From positions 310,001-374,000 of the forward strand of contig NZ_CP078013.2 of the NCBI RefSeq assembly GCF_024112395.2: a DNA stretch of 64,000 nt, written 5' to 3'. The DNA is from Pseudomonas pergaminensis. Its GTDB lineage: Bacteria > Pseudomonadota > Gammaproteobacteria > Pseudomonadales > Pseudomonadaceae. The position numbers and the translations under genes were made by a program. The notes beneath the pieces were generated by a model that worked only from the letters and a program-made list of their open reading frames with translations, searched no databases and was not told the origin of the DNA. Positions 10,001-18,487 of this stretch are shown here, piece after piece. Within the stretch, counting starts at the first letter, position 1; each line of letters begins with the position of its first letter.

Positions 10001-10595
10001 TGGCTTGACCGCACGGGATCAGCTGAGTTGGGAAGTGGCGCAGCGGTCGTTCTCGACCCGCGCTGGCGACTCGCTGGGCACCGGCCATGCAGTGAAGCTG
10101 GAGCTTAACCACACGCTGGAATTCGCCGGGCCTAACTGGACGGTGCGCAGTGGTGTGGATTACCAGAAGAACAGCGTGAAGGATCGCAACCTGGATTACC
10201 TGTCCAGCCGCAATGGCGGTGCTATCAAGATCACGCCTCAGTCGACAGATCCGGATACCGGCGCGCTCGATCCTCTTGATGTGGACACCGTCACCGGTGC
10301 CGACCTGCTGCAAAGCCGCTACGGCCAACTCTACGTCGGTAGTTCCTGGCGCCGCGGCATACCGGGAGCGCTGGTGCGCAGCAAGCCGCAATACACCTGG
10401 TTGGTGGACATGACGGCGGGTTGGCAGTGGACCGATCAAACCTTCAATTACGGCATCAACACCGGCGTCGGCTTCGAAGTCCTGGGTGACGACGAACTGG
10501 CCCTCACCTTCGGCTACCAATCTGCGCCACAAGGCGGGGATGGCAAGTCCGGCGGCACACTGGGCATGAGCTACGGCGTGCGTTTCGGGCGCTGA
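6987..10595 (+). CDS. pelB: PelB: TPR scaffold and outer-membrane export porin
   Basis: 1202 residues. One N-terminal transmembrane helix (~12-30, NPWALAVVAVAVGGLLWATF) is followed by a long all-helical TPR superhelix (~50-870) and a C-terminal beta-barrel (~880-1202) ending FGYQSAPQ...YGVRFGR. In the Pel system the TPR part recruits PelA and the barrel exports the polymer through the outer membrane together with PelC. Length is close to P. aeruginosa PelB (~1190). The start at 6987 lies inside pelA (23-base overlap), suggesting translational coupling. Confidence 0.96.
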   Translation: MVSSSATKNSRLLNPWALAVVAVAVGGLLWATFQRESVFQPDGREPDAVSANYAELLLTAHPDDDRLRLQLVDLLIRLGDYAKAREHIEAWPTPQLETQAYYRLELDALVAASGNDLIAQQALVERLESFDHRKLPVAQLQNLAKLALTLQAPAFAASVFEEIAGRDPGQKNEALKSAAQWYLAGEQPARAAAIYLQLKRDAQQPGEQREYAQLAFNSLLSAGRDEQAAQVLADQLPMLTNPQTDVAWLKQGVDVAVATKQFELAQRVLEQWHALEPDNPSIPLKQFHVRLAINDLAGAWDTGQQLTVDYPDDIELLEQMAKLGEWRGENEAALGYWIRVLKLKEDAQVREHAWRLASQQFDFDRSIPLLAEIMQQRALTDTELDALIYGHESRGTPAEAEAWLRTYLRKYPSHRLAWTRLLQNLENTGQFAAKGTLYKDYAKRYKLTTDELVDWASTEMKLFNEQAAWEVVKSADASIDDPEYWRTRAALAWDLERDEDLRVSLEKLLSLNGKLVSGDESQLITLYRTRDPQRALALMVASWHRAQDPQRLVEALQLAQELEEWDQVVALLEDAKKYPDAYEQAQVLAVRGALAIEQGDSAEAERLYLLGLSRYPNDNLFRERLTWLYVDQADTAKLKPLLTKWRAYAREDHLLWLPFASASQLLGRDAEALAWYRLYLKLSPNDWLVQAAYADALETSGYQDAAQRLRLKLLRNPEADNLQPSSQRYAIWLRLMSSSYSPRKAQQELLKWKDGSPSMKQLWFERLLARLDATNQEAQKDDWLAWARTQGLKVDRYEQIQEALRSRNKAQVETLLASSDLNPAQRAQALSRLNRNNEALETSLSALGDDQPGSVNEQLRRQAVEIHESTPQGALLSYQKQDFGGLSFDSPRLEIAHNLGDKWYADVEMEHGKYKGDDVISSRIGEESNAALTLIRSVENGSWKLFADTSQRQDDDRNGLGLSRMWQLGTSHQLETGLDWHRKSDDSGLMRAFGQQDRAWVGGRHGLTARDQLSWEVAQRSFSTRAGDSLGTGHAVKLELNHTLEFAGPNWTVRSGVDYQKNSVKDRNLDYLSSRNGGAIKITPQSTDPDTGALDPLDVDTVTGADLLQSRYGQLYVGSSWRRGIPGALVRSKPQYTWLVDMTAGWQWTDQTFNYGINTGVGFEVLGDDELALTFGYQSAPQGGDGKSGGTLGMSYGVRFGR

Positions 10596-10621
10596 TTACA
10601 GAATCTACGGGAGAAAAACCT

Positions 10622-11140
10622 ATGCAAGCAATTCGTAACCTGAGCCTGGCCCTGACAGTACTGTTTGTCGCCGGCTGCTCCAGCTTCACCAGTGAAAACA
10701 GCCCGAACCTGCCGCGCAATGCGCAGTGGGGCATCGTGCCGATGATCAACTACTCCCAGACCCCGCAAGCCGGTGAGCGCAGCGAGCAGATCCTGCTCAG
10801 CGTGCTCAGCAGCCACGGCCTGCAACCGCGGGTTTACCCCACCAGCACCCAGGGCGAACAGGCGCTGATGGATGACAACGAGCGCTTGACCGGTGCCCTT
10901 GAATGGGCGCGTGAGCAAAAGCTCGATTACGTCGTTGCCGGCAGCGTGGAAGAGTGGCAGTACAAGAACGGCCTGGACGGCGAGCCAGCGGTCGGCATCA
11001 GCCTGCGCGTTCTGGAAGCCAGCAGCGGTCGTGTGCTCTGGAGCAAAAGTGGCGCACGCGCCGGCTGGTCCCGTGAAAGCCTGGCGGGCAATGCTCAGAC
11101 GGTAATCGACAAACTTGTTGGCGCCCTTCGGTTCGAGTGA
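10622..11140 (+). CDS. pelC: PelC: outer-membrane lipoprotein of the Pel exporter
   Basis: 172 residues with a lipoprotein signal peptide and lipobox FVAGCSS (Cys19). PelC forms a periplasmic dodecameric ring that funnels the cationic polymer to PelB. GGGAG lies upstream of the ATG (10611-10615). The acidic and polar C-terminal half and the total length agree with the family. It sits 26 bases after pelB, and its stop overlaps a possible GTG start of pelD. Confidence 0.94.
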   Translation: MQAIRNLSLALTVLFVAGCSSFTSENSPNLPRNAQWGIVPMINYSQTPQAGERSEQILLSVLSSHGLQPRVYPTSTQGEQALMDDNERLTGALEWAREQKLDYVVAGSVEEWQYKNGLDGEPAVGISLRVLEASSGRVLWSKSGARAGWSRESLAGNAQTVIDKLVGALRFE

Positions 11141-11145
11141 ACGCA

Positions 11146-12513
11146 ATGAATTCTCCACACATGGATTACAGCCTGGCGCCTCGCGCCAGCGGGCCGGTGT
11201 CTTGGCTGGAAACACTGCTGGTGACGGGCTTGGCGATTGGCCTTGGTTTCTGGCTGACTCCCGAGGACCCGTTGCAGATGCACGGTGGTTTCCCTTGGCC
11301 GATTCTGGCGCCGCTGCTGTTGGGTGTGCGTTACGGTTTTGTGCGCGGCCTGTTCAGCGCGGGGCTGCTCGTTGCGGCGCTGTTTGCGCTGCGTTACAGC
11401 GGTCATGAAGGTTATACCCAGCTTGAGCCGTCGTTCATCGTCGGTGTGTTGGTCTGCGGCATGCTGGTGGGTGAGGTGCGCGACCTGTGGGTGCGCCGCC
11501 TGGAGCGTCTGCAGATGGCTAACGAATACCGTCAGTACCGTCTCGACGAATTTACCCGTGCCCACCAGATCCTGCGGGTTTCCCACGACCTGCTTGAGCA
11601 ACGTGTAGCCGGCAGTGACCAGAGCCTGCGCAGTTCGCTGCTGGGCCTGCGCGAAAAACTGCGTGGCATGCCAGTTGAAGGCGATGCATTGAGCGAACTG
11701 GCAGAGCCGATTGTGGCGATGCTCGGACAGTACGGTGCATTGCGTGTGGCGGGGCTGTACCGCGTCGACGACAGCGAGAAAAACGTATTGCCGCAAGCCC
11801 TGGCGATGATCGGTGTGATGGGCCCCCTGGGTACCGACGACGGTTTGATCAAGCTGTGCCTGGAGCGCGGTGAACTGGTCAGCGTACGCCAGGAACTGAT
11901 CGACTCGGGTAACTCCGCGCAGTTCTCATCGCTGCAGGCGTGCATCCCGTTGATCGACGCCGAAGGTCGGCTGCTGGCGATCCTGGCGGTTCGGCAGATG
12001 CCGTTCTTCGCGTTCCAGGATCGTACGCTGAGCCTCTTGTCGCTGCTGGCTGGCCACATCGCCGACCTGTTGCGCCGCGACCCGCACGTTCTGCAATTGC
12101 CCGACGCCGATTCCCAGCAGTTCACCTTGCAGCTCAAGCGTTCGCTGGTGGATGTCGAGCAGCACACCTTGCCGGCCGGTCTGTTCGCATTCGAGATGAC
12201 GCGCGCCAACGAGGAACTGTCGCGTCTGATGGAGCGCAGCCAACGTGGCCTGGACCTGCACCTGGCGGTGCGCAACAACCGCGAACATCGTCTGCTGCTG
12301 GTGCTCTTGCCGCTGACAAGCCCGGAAGGTACCGAAGGCTACCTGGCGCGGATTGGCATGCTGTTGCACGAGCACTTTGGTATCGATACCGACTTGGACA
12401 GCTTGGGTGTGCGGGTCATGCCTTTCAACCTGGTGCCTGGCTGTGATCGCAACGGGCTGCGTAACTTCCTCTACAACGAGTGTGGCCTGAATGATCAGCA
12501 AGTGGCTGTTTAG
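11146..12513 (+). CDS. pelD: PelD: inner-membrane c-di-GMP receptor of the Pel machinery
   Basis: 455 residues from the ATG at 11146: about four N-terminal transmembrane segments (~17-105), a short helical linker, a GAF domain (~160-310) and a degenerate GGDEF domain (~320-455). The c-di-GMP inhibitory-site motif is intact as R367-G-L-D370, with a third Arg at 402. These numbers equal the ligand-contacting residues reported for P. aeruginosa PelD (R367, D370, R402), which supports this start over the GTG at 11137. Binding of c-di-GMP to PelD switches on polymer synthesis by PelF after translation. The 3' end overlaps pelE by 23 bases. Confidence 0.95.
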   Translation: MNSPHMDYSLAPRASGPVSWLETLLVTGLAIGLGFWLTPEDPLQMHGGFPWPILAPLLLGVRYGFVRGLFSAGLLVAALFALRYSGHEGYTQLEPSFIVGVLVCGMLVGEVRDLWVRRLERLQMANEYRQYRLDEFTRAHQILRVSHDLLEQRVAGSDQSLRSSLLGLREKLRGMPVEGDALSELAEPIVAMLGQYGALRVAGLYRVDDSEKNVLPQALAMIGVMGPLGTDDGLIKLCLERGELVSVRQELIDSGNSAQFSSLQACIPLIDAEGRLLAILAVRQMPFFAFQDRTLSLLSLLAGHIADLLRRDPHVLQLPDADSQQFTLQLKRSLVDVEQHTLPAGLFAFEMTRANEELSRLMERSQRGLDLHLAVRNNREHRLLLVLLPLTSPEGTEGYLARIGMLLHEHFGIDTDLDSLGVRVMPFNLVPGCDRNGLRNFLYNECGLNDQQVAV

Positions 12514-13486
12514 CGGGGCCTTGGTGTTAGAGGCGGGCAGTTGGGGCAGTTTGTGGCTTGATGCGCCAGTGTCTCATCAATTGCTGGTGTTCATCTTCAG
12601 CCACGCCCTGGCCTGCCTGATGCTGTGTGGCGCCGTGTGGCTATTACTGCCGGCGCGCTACCGCGCACCCTTGCCTTGGAGCCCGATTTTTATTTTCAGC
12701 CTGGCATTCTTCGTGCCGGTCATCGGCGCGTTGGGTGTGGTTGCGTCGATCTTTCCTGCGCTTTATCTGCCTCGCAAACGTGACCGTCAGGCCTGGCAAT
12801 CCGTGGGCATCCCAGGTTTGCCATTTCGAGCTCAAGCCCAGACGCGCTCGCCGATTTTCGCGGATGGCGGACTGCAGGACGTACTGCGTCATGCGCCCGA
12901 CCCGGACCAGCGCCTCGCCGCATTGCTGGCGACCCGCCGCATGCCCGGCAAGGACGCCGTGCCAATCCTCAAATTAGCCTTGGGCGACCCGAGCGATGAC
13001 GTGCGCCTTCTGGCGTATTCGATGCTCGACAAGCAAGAAAGCGACATCAACCTGCACATCCAGATGGCCCTTGAGCAGTTGGCCGGCGTCAGCCCGCGCA
13101 CCGCTGGGCCGGTACATGGCATGTTGGCGCGCTGGTACTGGGAACTGGCCTATCTAGGCCTGGCTCAGGGCAGCGTACTCGAACACGTACTCAGCCAGGC
13201 CAGTGAGCACGCCGAGCAGGGTTTGGCGGCAGGCGAGGGTGGCGAACTGTTGCTGCTGGCGGGTCGTATTGCCTTGGAACGCGGCGAGAACGAACGCGCC
13301 GAAGTGTTGTTGCATGAGGCCGAGAAGAACGGCCTGGGCGCTGCTCAGTTGCTGCCGTTCCATGCTGAATTGGCGTTTGAGGCCGGTCGTTATCATGAAA
13401 TCCCTGGGTTGCTCGCCAGCCTTCCTGAAGAAACCCGCCAGCGGCCACCGTTCGCTGAGCTGGTGAGGAGCTGGAATGAATCATAA
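12491..13486 (+). CDS. pelE: PelE: inner-membrane Pel protein with helical repeats
   Basis: 331 residues: two N-terminal transmembrane helices (~15-35 and ~60-90, the latter SPIFIFSLAFFVPVIGALGVV) and a cytoplasmic helical-repeat region (~125-331) resembling TPR/HEAT repeats. PelE is part of the PelD-E-F-G synthase complex, probably as an adaptor for PelF. The start overlaps pelD and the stop overlaps pelF by 11 bases, so translation is tightly coupled. Confidence 0.93.
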   Translation: MISKWLFSGALVLEAGSWGSLWLDAPVSHQLLVFIFSHALACLMLCGAVWLLLPARYRAPLPWSPIFIFSLAFFVPVIGALGVVASIFPALYLPRKRDRQAWQSVGIPGLPFRAQAQTRSPIFADGGLQDVLRHAPDPDQRLAALLATRRMPGKDAVPILKLALGDPSDDVRLLAYSMLDKQESDINLHIQMALEQLAGVSPRTAGPVHGMLARWYWELAYLGLAQGSVLEHVLSQASEHAEQGLAAGEGGELLLLAGRIALERGENERAEVLLHEAEKNGLGAAQLLPFHAELAFEAGRYHEIPGLLASLPEETRQRPPFAELVRSWNES

Positions 13487-14990
13487 GCAAACGCCACCGA
13501 CTGCCGATATCTGCCTGTTGCTGGAGGGGACCTGGCCGTACGTGCGTGGCGGCGTCTCGAGCTGGATTCACCAGATGATCCTGGGCCTGCCGGAGCTGAC
13601 GTTCTCGGTGATGTTCATTGGCGGCCAGCGTTCAGCCTACGCCTCGCGACGCTATGAGATACCGGCCAACGTGGTGCACATCGAAGAGGTGTTCCTCGAA
13701 GATGCGACGCACCCCACCAACACCCGGGGTACGCCGCGCGAAGCCGACCCGCAGCAACTCGCCGACCTGTATCGCTTTTTGCACCACCCGGACCAGCCGG
13801 AACGCGAGCTGGGCGAGCGCTTGCTCAGTTGCATCGCCGACGGGCATATGACCCTCGATGATGTACTGCGCAGCCGCGCCAGTTGGGAGACCCTCAGCGA
13901 AGGCTATCGCCAGCATTGCGCCGACCCCTCGTTCGTCAACTATTTCTGGACCCTGCGTTCGTTGCAGTCACCGCTGCTGATGCTCGCTGAAGCCTCGCGC
14001 AAGATGCCGCCGGCGCGGGTGCTGCACTCGATCTCCACCGGTTACGCCGGACTGCTGGGCTGCATCCTCAAGCACCGCTGGAAGTGCACCTACCTGTTGA
14101 GTGAGCACGGCATCTACACCAAAGAGCGCAAGATCGATCTGGCCCAGGCCACGTGGATCGCCGAAAGCTCCGGGCAGGCGCTCAACCGCAGCCTCGACGG
14201 TGGTTCGGGCTATATCCGCACCCTGTGGGTGCGCTACTTCGAGCGGATCGGCCAATTGGCCTACAACAGTGCCGATAACATCATTGCCTTGTATGACGGC
14301 AACCGTCAGCGCCAGATCAAGGACGGTGCCGACCCGCGCCGTACGCAACTGATCGCCAATGGCATCGACTTGTCGCAATGGGCCAGCGCCATGGAAACCC
14401 GCGAGCCGGGCATTGCCCCCGTGGTCGGGTTGATCGGGCGGGTGGTGCCGATCAAGGACGTGAAAACCTTTTTGCGCGCCATGCGTGGCGTGATCAGCGC
14501 CATGCCGAACGCCGAAGGCTGGATTGTTGGCCCGGAAGAAGAAGATCCGGAATACGTCAGCGAGTGCCGCAGCTTGATGGCAAGCCTGGGGCTTGAGGGT
14601 AAGGTGCACTTCCTCGGCTTCCAGCGCATCCAGGACATTCTGCCCAAGCTTGGCCTGATGGTGCTGACGTCGATCAGCGAGGCACAACCCTTGGTGATCC
14701 TCGAAGCCTGGGCCGCCGGCACCCCAGTGATCAGCAGCGACGTCGGCTCGTGCCGCGAATTGATCGAAGGCGGCAGCGCCGAAGACCGTGACCTTGGCCA
14801 CGCTGGCAAGGTGGTGGCGATCGCCGACCCACAGGCCACTTCCGCTGCCATCCTCGAGCTGCTGCGCAGCCCCGAGCGCTGGAAGGCTGCACAAGCCAGC
14901 GGCTTGCTGCGGGTCAACCGTTACTACACCGAAGCCTTGATGCTGCAGCGCTACCGCGACCTGTACCAGGCAGCCATGGAGAACAGTTAA
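13476..14990 (+). CDS. pelF: PelF: cytoplasmic Pel glycosyltransferase (GT4)
   Basis: 504 residues with a GT-B fold. The N-terminus carries the PelF-type LLLEGTWPYVRGGVSSW loop, and the C-terminal nucleotide-sugar domain has the GT4 E-x7-E motif at Glu402-Glu410 (EAQPLVILE), with GLIGRVVPIKD before it. PelF polymerises UDP-linked N-acetylhexosamines; with PelX beside it, the GalNAc donor is available. GAGGAG precedes the ATG. pelG begins at the base after the stop. Confidence 0.96.
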   Translation: MNHKQTPPTADICLLLEGTWPYVRGGVSSWIHQMILGLPELTFSVMFIGGQRSAYASRRYEIPANVVHIEEVFLEDATHPTNTRGTPREADPQQLADLYRFLHHPDQPERELGERLLSCIADGHMTLDDVLRSRASWETLSEGYRQHCADPSFVNYFWTLRSLQSPLLMLAEASRKMPPARVLHSISTGYAGLLGCILKHRWKCTYLLSEHGIYTKERKIDLAQATWIAESSGQALNRSLDGGSGYIRTLWVRYFERIGQLAYNSADNIIALYDGNRQRQIKDGADPRRTQLIANGIDLSQWASAMETREPGIAPVVGLIGRVVPIKDVKTFLRAMRGVISAMPNAEGWIVGPEEEDPEYVSECRSLMASLGLEGKVHFLGFQRIQDILPKLGLMVLTSISEAQPLVILEAWAAGTPVISSDVGSCRELIEGGSAEDRDLGHAGKVVAIADPQATSAAILELLRSPERWKAAQASGLLRVNRYYTEALMLQRYRDLYQAAMENS

Positions 14991-16361
14991 ATGGCCGGTA
15001 TTGGCTTCGAACTGCGCAAGATCCTCTCGCGCGACTCATACACCGCCACCCTCCACGCCTATGTGTACGCAGGGTTGATCAGCTCCGGCCCCTGGGTGCT
15101 GTCGATCATCAGCGTGATGCTGGTGGGGATCATCAGTCTTGGGCTGTTGTTGCCTAACTCGCTGGTGGGACAATTCCTGGTCACGGTGACGTACCTGATG
15201 GCCAGCTCGTTGATCTTGACGGGCGGCCTGCAGCTGTTCTTCACCCGCTTTGTGTCCGACCAGTTGTTCGAGCACAACTACGAACAGATCCTGCCCAACC
15301 TGCTGGGCATTCTGTTGATGGTGACTGTGGGGGCAGGGGTGCTGGGCGTCATCGTGCTGGCGCTGCTGTTCGATCAGCCGCTGATCTACCGTGTACTGGT
15401 GCTGTCGAACTTCGTGGTGCTGTGCAACCTATGGCTGGTGATCATCTTCCTCTCGGGGATGAAGAAATATAACCGCATCCTCCTAGTGATGGTGGTGGGC
15501 TACTCGCTGATGGTTGCGAGCGCCTACCTGCTGAGCTTCCTGAAGATGCCAGGCCTGTTGCTGGCCTTGTTGATCGGACACGGTAGCCTGCTGTTCCTGT
15601 ACCTCTACGACATCCTGCGCGAGTATCGCGCCGAGAAGATGATTGCCTTCGACTTCCTCAATCGTCGCAACGTCTTCCTCAGCCTGCTGGTCACCGGGTT
15701 CTTCTATAACTTCGGCATCTGGGTCGACAAGATCCTGTTCTGGTTCAACCCAAGCACCTCCAACACCGTGATCGGCCCGCTGCGAGCATCGATCCTGTAC
15801 GACATGCCCATCTTTATTGCCTACCTGGCGATCATCCCTGGCATGGCCGTGTTCCTGGTGCGCATCGAGACCGATTTTGCCGAGTGGTACGACCGCTTGT
15901 TCCGCGCCATCCGCGACGGCGAAACCTTGCAGCACATCGGTTCGCTGAAAACCGAAATGACCCTGTCCATTCGCCAGGGCCTGCTGGAAATCTGCAAAGT
16001 CCAGGGGCTCACGGTGGTGCTGCTATTCCTCTTTGCACCGCGCCTGCTGGAGTGGATCGGCATCTCCAGCTACTACCTGCCGCTGTTCTACATCGACCTG
16101 ATCGGCGTGAGCATCCAGGTCGTGTTCATGGCGCTGCTCAACGTGTTCTTCTACCTCGACAAACGCCGCGTAGTCCTGGAACTGTGCGTACTCTTCGCCG
16201 TGCTCAACGCAGCCCTGACACTGCTCAGCATGCACCTGGGCCCGAGCTTCTTCGGCTACGGGTTTACGCTTTCGTTGCTAGTGTGCGTGTTGCTGGGGCT
16301 GGCGCGCTTGTCGTCGGCGCTGGAAGATCTGGAGTATGAGACGTTTATGTTGGCGCGCTGA
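14991..16361 (+). CDS. pelG: PelG: polytopic inner-membrane Pel transporter
   Basis: 456 residues with about twelve hydrophobic segments, beginning MAGIGFELRKILSRDSY, the conserved PelG start. The family belongs to the MOP flippase-like superfamily and forms the inner-membrane complex with PelD and PelE through which the nascent polymer is believed to pass. It is the last gene of the operon and is followed 18 bases later by a strong terminator. Confidence 0.96.
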   Translation: MAGIGFELRKILSRDSYTATLHAYVYAGLISSGPWVLSIISVMLVGIISLGLLLPNSLVGQFLVTVTYLMASSLILTGGLQLFFTRFVSDQLFEHNYEQILPNLLGILLMVTVGAGVLGVIVLALLFDQPLIYRVLVLSNFVVLCNLWLVIIFLSGMKKYNRILLVMVVGYSLMVASAYLLSFLKMPGLLLALLIGHGSLLFLYLYDILREYRAEKMIAFDFLNRRNVFLSLLVTGFFYNFGIWVDKILFWFNPSTSNTVIGPLRASILYDMPIFIAYLAIIPGMAVFLVRIETDFAEWYDRLFRAIRDGETLQHIGSLKTEMTLSIRQGLLEICKVQGLTVVLLFLFAPRLLEWIGISSYYLPLFYIDLIGVSIQVVFMALLNVFFYLDKRRVVLELCVLFAVLNAALTLLSMHLGPSFFGYGFTLSLLVCVLLGLARLSSALEDLEYETFMLAR

Positions 16362-16379
16362 TTGGGGTTTGATGGGTGT

Positions 16380-16417
16380 AAAAAAGGCACTGGCCGTTAG
16401 CGGCAGTGCCTTTTTTT
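16380..16417 (+). terminator. Rho-independent terminator of the pel operon
   Basis: GGCACT (16386-16391) pairs with AGTGCC (16405-16410), continuing into GCCG/CGGC with one bulged G. An A-run precedes the stem and seven T follow it. Confidence 0.92.
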
Positions 16418-16441
16418 GTTGGCGTGGGGGCAGTTGTGGGC

Positions 16442-16977
16442 GTTTTGGACTACGACGTAGAGCAGAACATTTACGGCGTATCCGACTACCTGGGCGGAAT
16501 GCATGCCCTGTTGCTCAATGAGTCCGCCACGCTGTTCCGGCGCCGGTACTACAACAACGGCGCGCACGCGGGTTTCATCTTCTACACCAATGACCCCAAC
16601 CTGTCGGAGGCGGACGAACAGCGAATGCAGCCCAGATCGGGGCTAGCAAAGGGGTGGGGAATTTCAGGTCGCTGTTTGTGAATATTCCGGGGGGAGGGGA
16701 TAAGGCGATACAGATCATTCCGGTGGGGGACATTGCGACCAAAGATGAGTTTGAGCGGATCAAGAACATCACCCGCAATGACGTGATCGCGGCCTGGAGG
16801 ATGAACCCGGCGCTGGCGGGGTGCATGCCGGAGAACGCGGCGGGATTTGGGGATGTTGAGAAGATGGATCGGGTGTACACCAACAACGAGATACGGCCGA
16901 TCAGGCAATTGTTTTTGCAGGTGAATGGGTGGTTGCGGATTGATCGCTGGATTGGGTGGTTGCAAGCTAACTGGTAG
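16442..16977 (+). pseudogene. Decayed phage portal protein (P2 gpQ/PBSX type)
   Basis: Two overlapping reading frames together spell the C-terminal part of a P2-like portal protein. Frame one gives YGVSDYLGGMHALLLNES and FRRRYYNNGAHAGFIFYTND; after about 16630-16640 the match continues in another frame as GNFRSLFVNIPGG, IIPVGDIATKDEFERIKN and MPENAAGFGDVEKMDRVY. The N-terminal ~180 residues expected of the family are missing and one frameshift splits the rest, so no functional product is expected. The fragment begins immediately after the pelG terminator and is the clearest sign of a former prophage here. I see no other capsid or tail genes. Confidence 0.85.
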
Positions 16978-17184
16978 TTAAATTTATGTGTTTTTTTGTG
17001 TTAGCTACATCGCGCTCGTTCAGTAGGGCTACTCATGACTATGGAAGACTTAAGGCGTGATAATTAGGTTATTTATGTCGAATAGGTATAGCGGACTGTT
17101 ATATTTCACAGTATCAGTGGGACTTAAGTGAACGTACCCTGTCGTTGAAAGGTGCTGTTATTATTCATTTTTGTGAGGTGTTCC

Positions 17185-17472
17185 ATGAGCGCTGCTAAAG
17201 GAAGTACTACTGATACGGTTTCCGATGAAAAAGTTGAAGAAATGTTTAAGGCTGTTGGCGTGGGTAATGAATGTACGGTTTATTATGTCGAAAATAATGT
17301 TTACTCAAACGTGACTGGTACGTTGGAAAGTTATGATATTAAGGCCAGAACGTGTACGGTAAAGGTTTCAGGCGTAGATAAAGTTTTTAATATGAATGTG
17401 ATGACCGCTTTTGGCAAAAATATAGAGCACGAAGATAAAAAAAGAAATTTCGCGATTATTTATCTGAATTAA
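17185..17472 (+). CDS. Orphan small protein in A/T-rich DNA, possible Sm-like fold
   Basis: 95 residues from the ATG at 17185, which has GAGGTG just upstream (17175-17180); an upstream in-frame start at 17152 lacks a ribosome binding site. I do not recognise the family. The middle (CTVYYVENNVYSNVTGTLESYD, then TCTVKVSGVDKVFNMNVMTAFG) predicts five short beta-strands in an order reminiscent of Sm/Hfq-like barrels, after a short acidic helix; this is only a pattern inference. Codon use is strongly A/T-rich compared with the pel and wss genes, and it lies between phage debris and pseudogenes, so horizontal transfer is likely. Confidence 0.6.
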   Translation: MSAAKGSTTDTVSDEKVEEMFKAVGVGNECTVYYVENNVYSNVTGTLESYDIKARTCTVKVSGVDKVFNMNVMTAFGKNIEHEDKKRNFAIIYLN

Positions 17473-17612
17473 ATTAAGAGTTAAACGATCTCAATAGTTG
17501 GTGTTTGTTTGCCGTGGTGATCGTTGAATAAATGTCCGATGCTTGCATCGGACATCCCTTTTGAATTTCGGCAGAGGCTCGATAACAGGTATCGGGTGCC
17601 GGCCAACCTCAG

Positions 17613-17903
17613 TTACTGCGGATGCGGACCACCTGGCTGTATCGCCAGGAGCAGGTCGTTAAGGATCGCCCTGGCCATTTCGCTCGGTAGTGCGAGGCAA
17701 ATATGAATTTCTCTGCCCTCGGGTCCATGGCCGCTTCAAGCGCGAGCATTTCAGCGGAGTCAAGCAAATGGGCTGCGTGTTCAACGGCTTCGTAAAGCGG
17801 AACCCCGGCGTTTACACGAAACAGCTTCAAATGGCTTTTGTTCTCCCCGCAGTCTGCGAAGGTTTGAAAGCCAATGGTTGTCGCTTGAGGATGGGGTGCT
17901 CAT
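17613..17903 (-). pseudogene. DUF3077-family gene broken by two frameshifts
   Basis: Read on the minus strand, an ATG at 17903 preceded by GGAGGT starts MSTPSSSD. A frame change is then needed to continue TTIGFQTFADCGENKSHL and LFRVNAGVPLYEAVEHAAHLL, and a second (one missing base in the HYRA/EMARA region near 17690) to read EMARAILNDLLLAIQPGG and stop at 17613-17615. The pattern LFRVNAGVP and the paired alpha-helices match the small DUF3077 proteins common in Pseudomonas. Intact ribosome binding site and stop with two internal shifts point to a recently decayed gene. Sequencing error is possible but unlikely twice. Confidence 0.65.
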
Positions 17904-18059
17904 TGCTGACCTCCCACACGATAGGTGGAGGTATTGGTACGGACGGCGCTACGGTAATCAAGCATGGTGTGAAACCCCTCTGATGACCAACTGAGACGTC
18001 CACACATCGTTTCCAGGCGATGGGTGGCAGCCGTGCGCAGGCTGGGTGCCTCAGTAACA

Positions 18060-18347
18060 GAAATCTTTGAGCCCAGGTTTTTGAAGTACTCCGTCAACGT
18101 TCATGAGCACTACAACCGGGTGTATCAGGCAAACGTGACTCGGCTCGGTGGGTTGTCGCCGAATGAAGCTAAACATATTGTCCGTTTCTATCAATTGGCT
18201 GACAGCGTGAGATTAGATGTCACCATCGGCGGATCCCTTTTCGAAGGGACTACAGATCCAGATAGTTTATGCGAGGCAGCAGATCTGTTGGAGGCTGCGA
18301 TGAAAATTGGCCGTGAGCTGACCGATGAGGCAACCAAAAAGAAGTGA
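18060..18347 (+). pseudogene. C-terminal remnant of an unidentified protein
   Basis: The open frame ending at 18347 carries a coherent protein-like stretch (VHEHYNRVYQANVTRLGG, FYQLADSVRLDVTIGGSLF and a C-terminal amphipathic helix EAADLLEAAMKIGRELTDE), but no start with a ribosome binding site is visible. The residues before about 18090 look like random translation. I read it as a 5'-truncated gene. The family is not recognised. It lies within the decayed region between pel and tRNA-Thr. Confidence 0.4.
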
Positions 18348-18418
18348 AGCTTGTGGAAATGCGGACTGTGATTTTTTGAATGTGGACGTTTTCCCAAAAA
18401 ATGCAGTATGGGTTTTCG

Positions 18419-18487
18419 GAGTTTTCCAAACCCCAGAAACCACAAAGCCCCGCATTGCGGGGCTTCGAGATATGGTGCCGGCACCAG
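18419..18487. repeat. Imperfect direct repeat, copy 1: tRNA-Thr 3' end plus terminator
   Basis: This stretch repeats 19858-19932 in the same orientation. Shared blocks are TTTCCAAACCCCAGAAAC, ACAAAGCCC with a GC-rich hairpin (here AAGCCCCGC 18445-18453 with GCGGGGCTT 18457-18465), and TGGTGCCGGCACCAG (18473-18487), which equals the CCA end and acceptor stem of tRNA-Thr. Beyond the last block the tRNA sequence is disrupted. Confidence 0.75.

Noticed and set aside
17900..18097. Minus-strand frame of 65 codons overlapping the DUF3077 remnant
   Set aside because: It overlaps the better-supported DUF3077 start, has no ribosome binding site and no family pattern.
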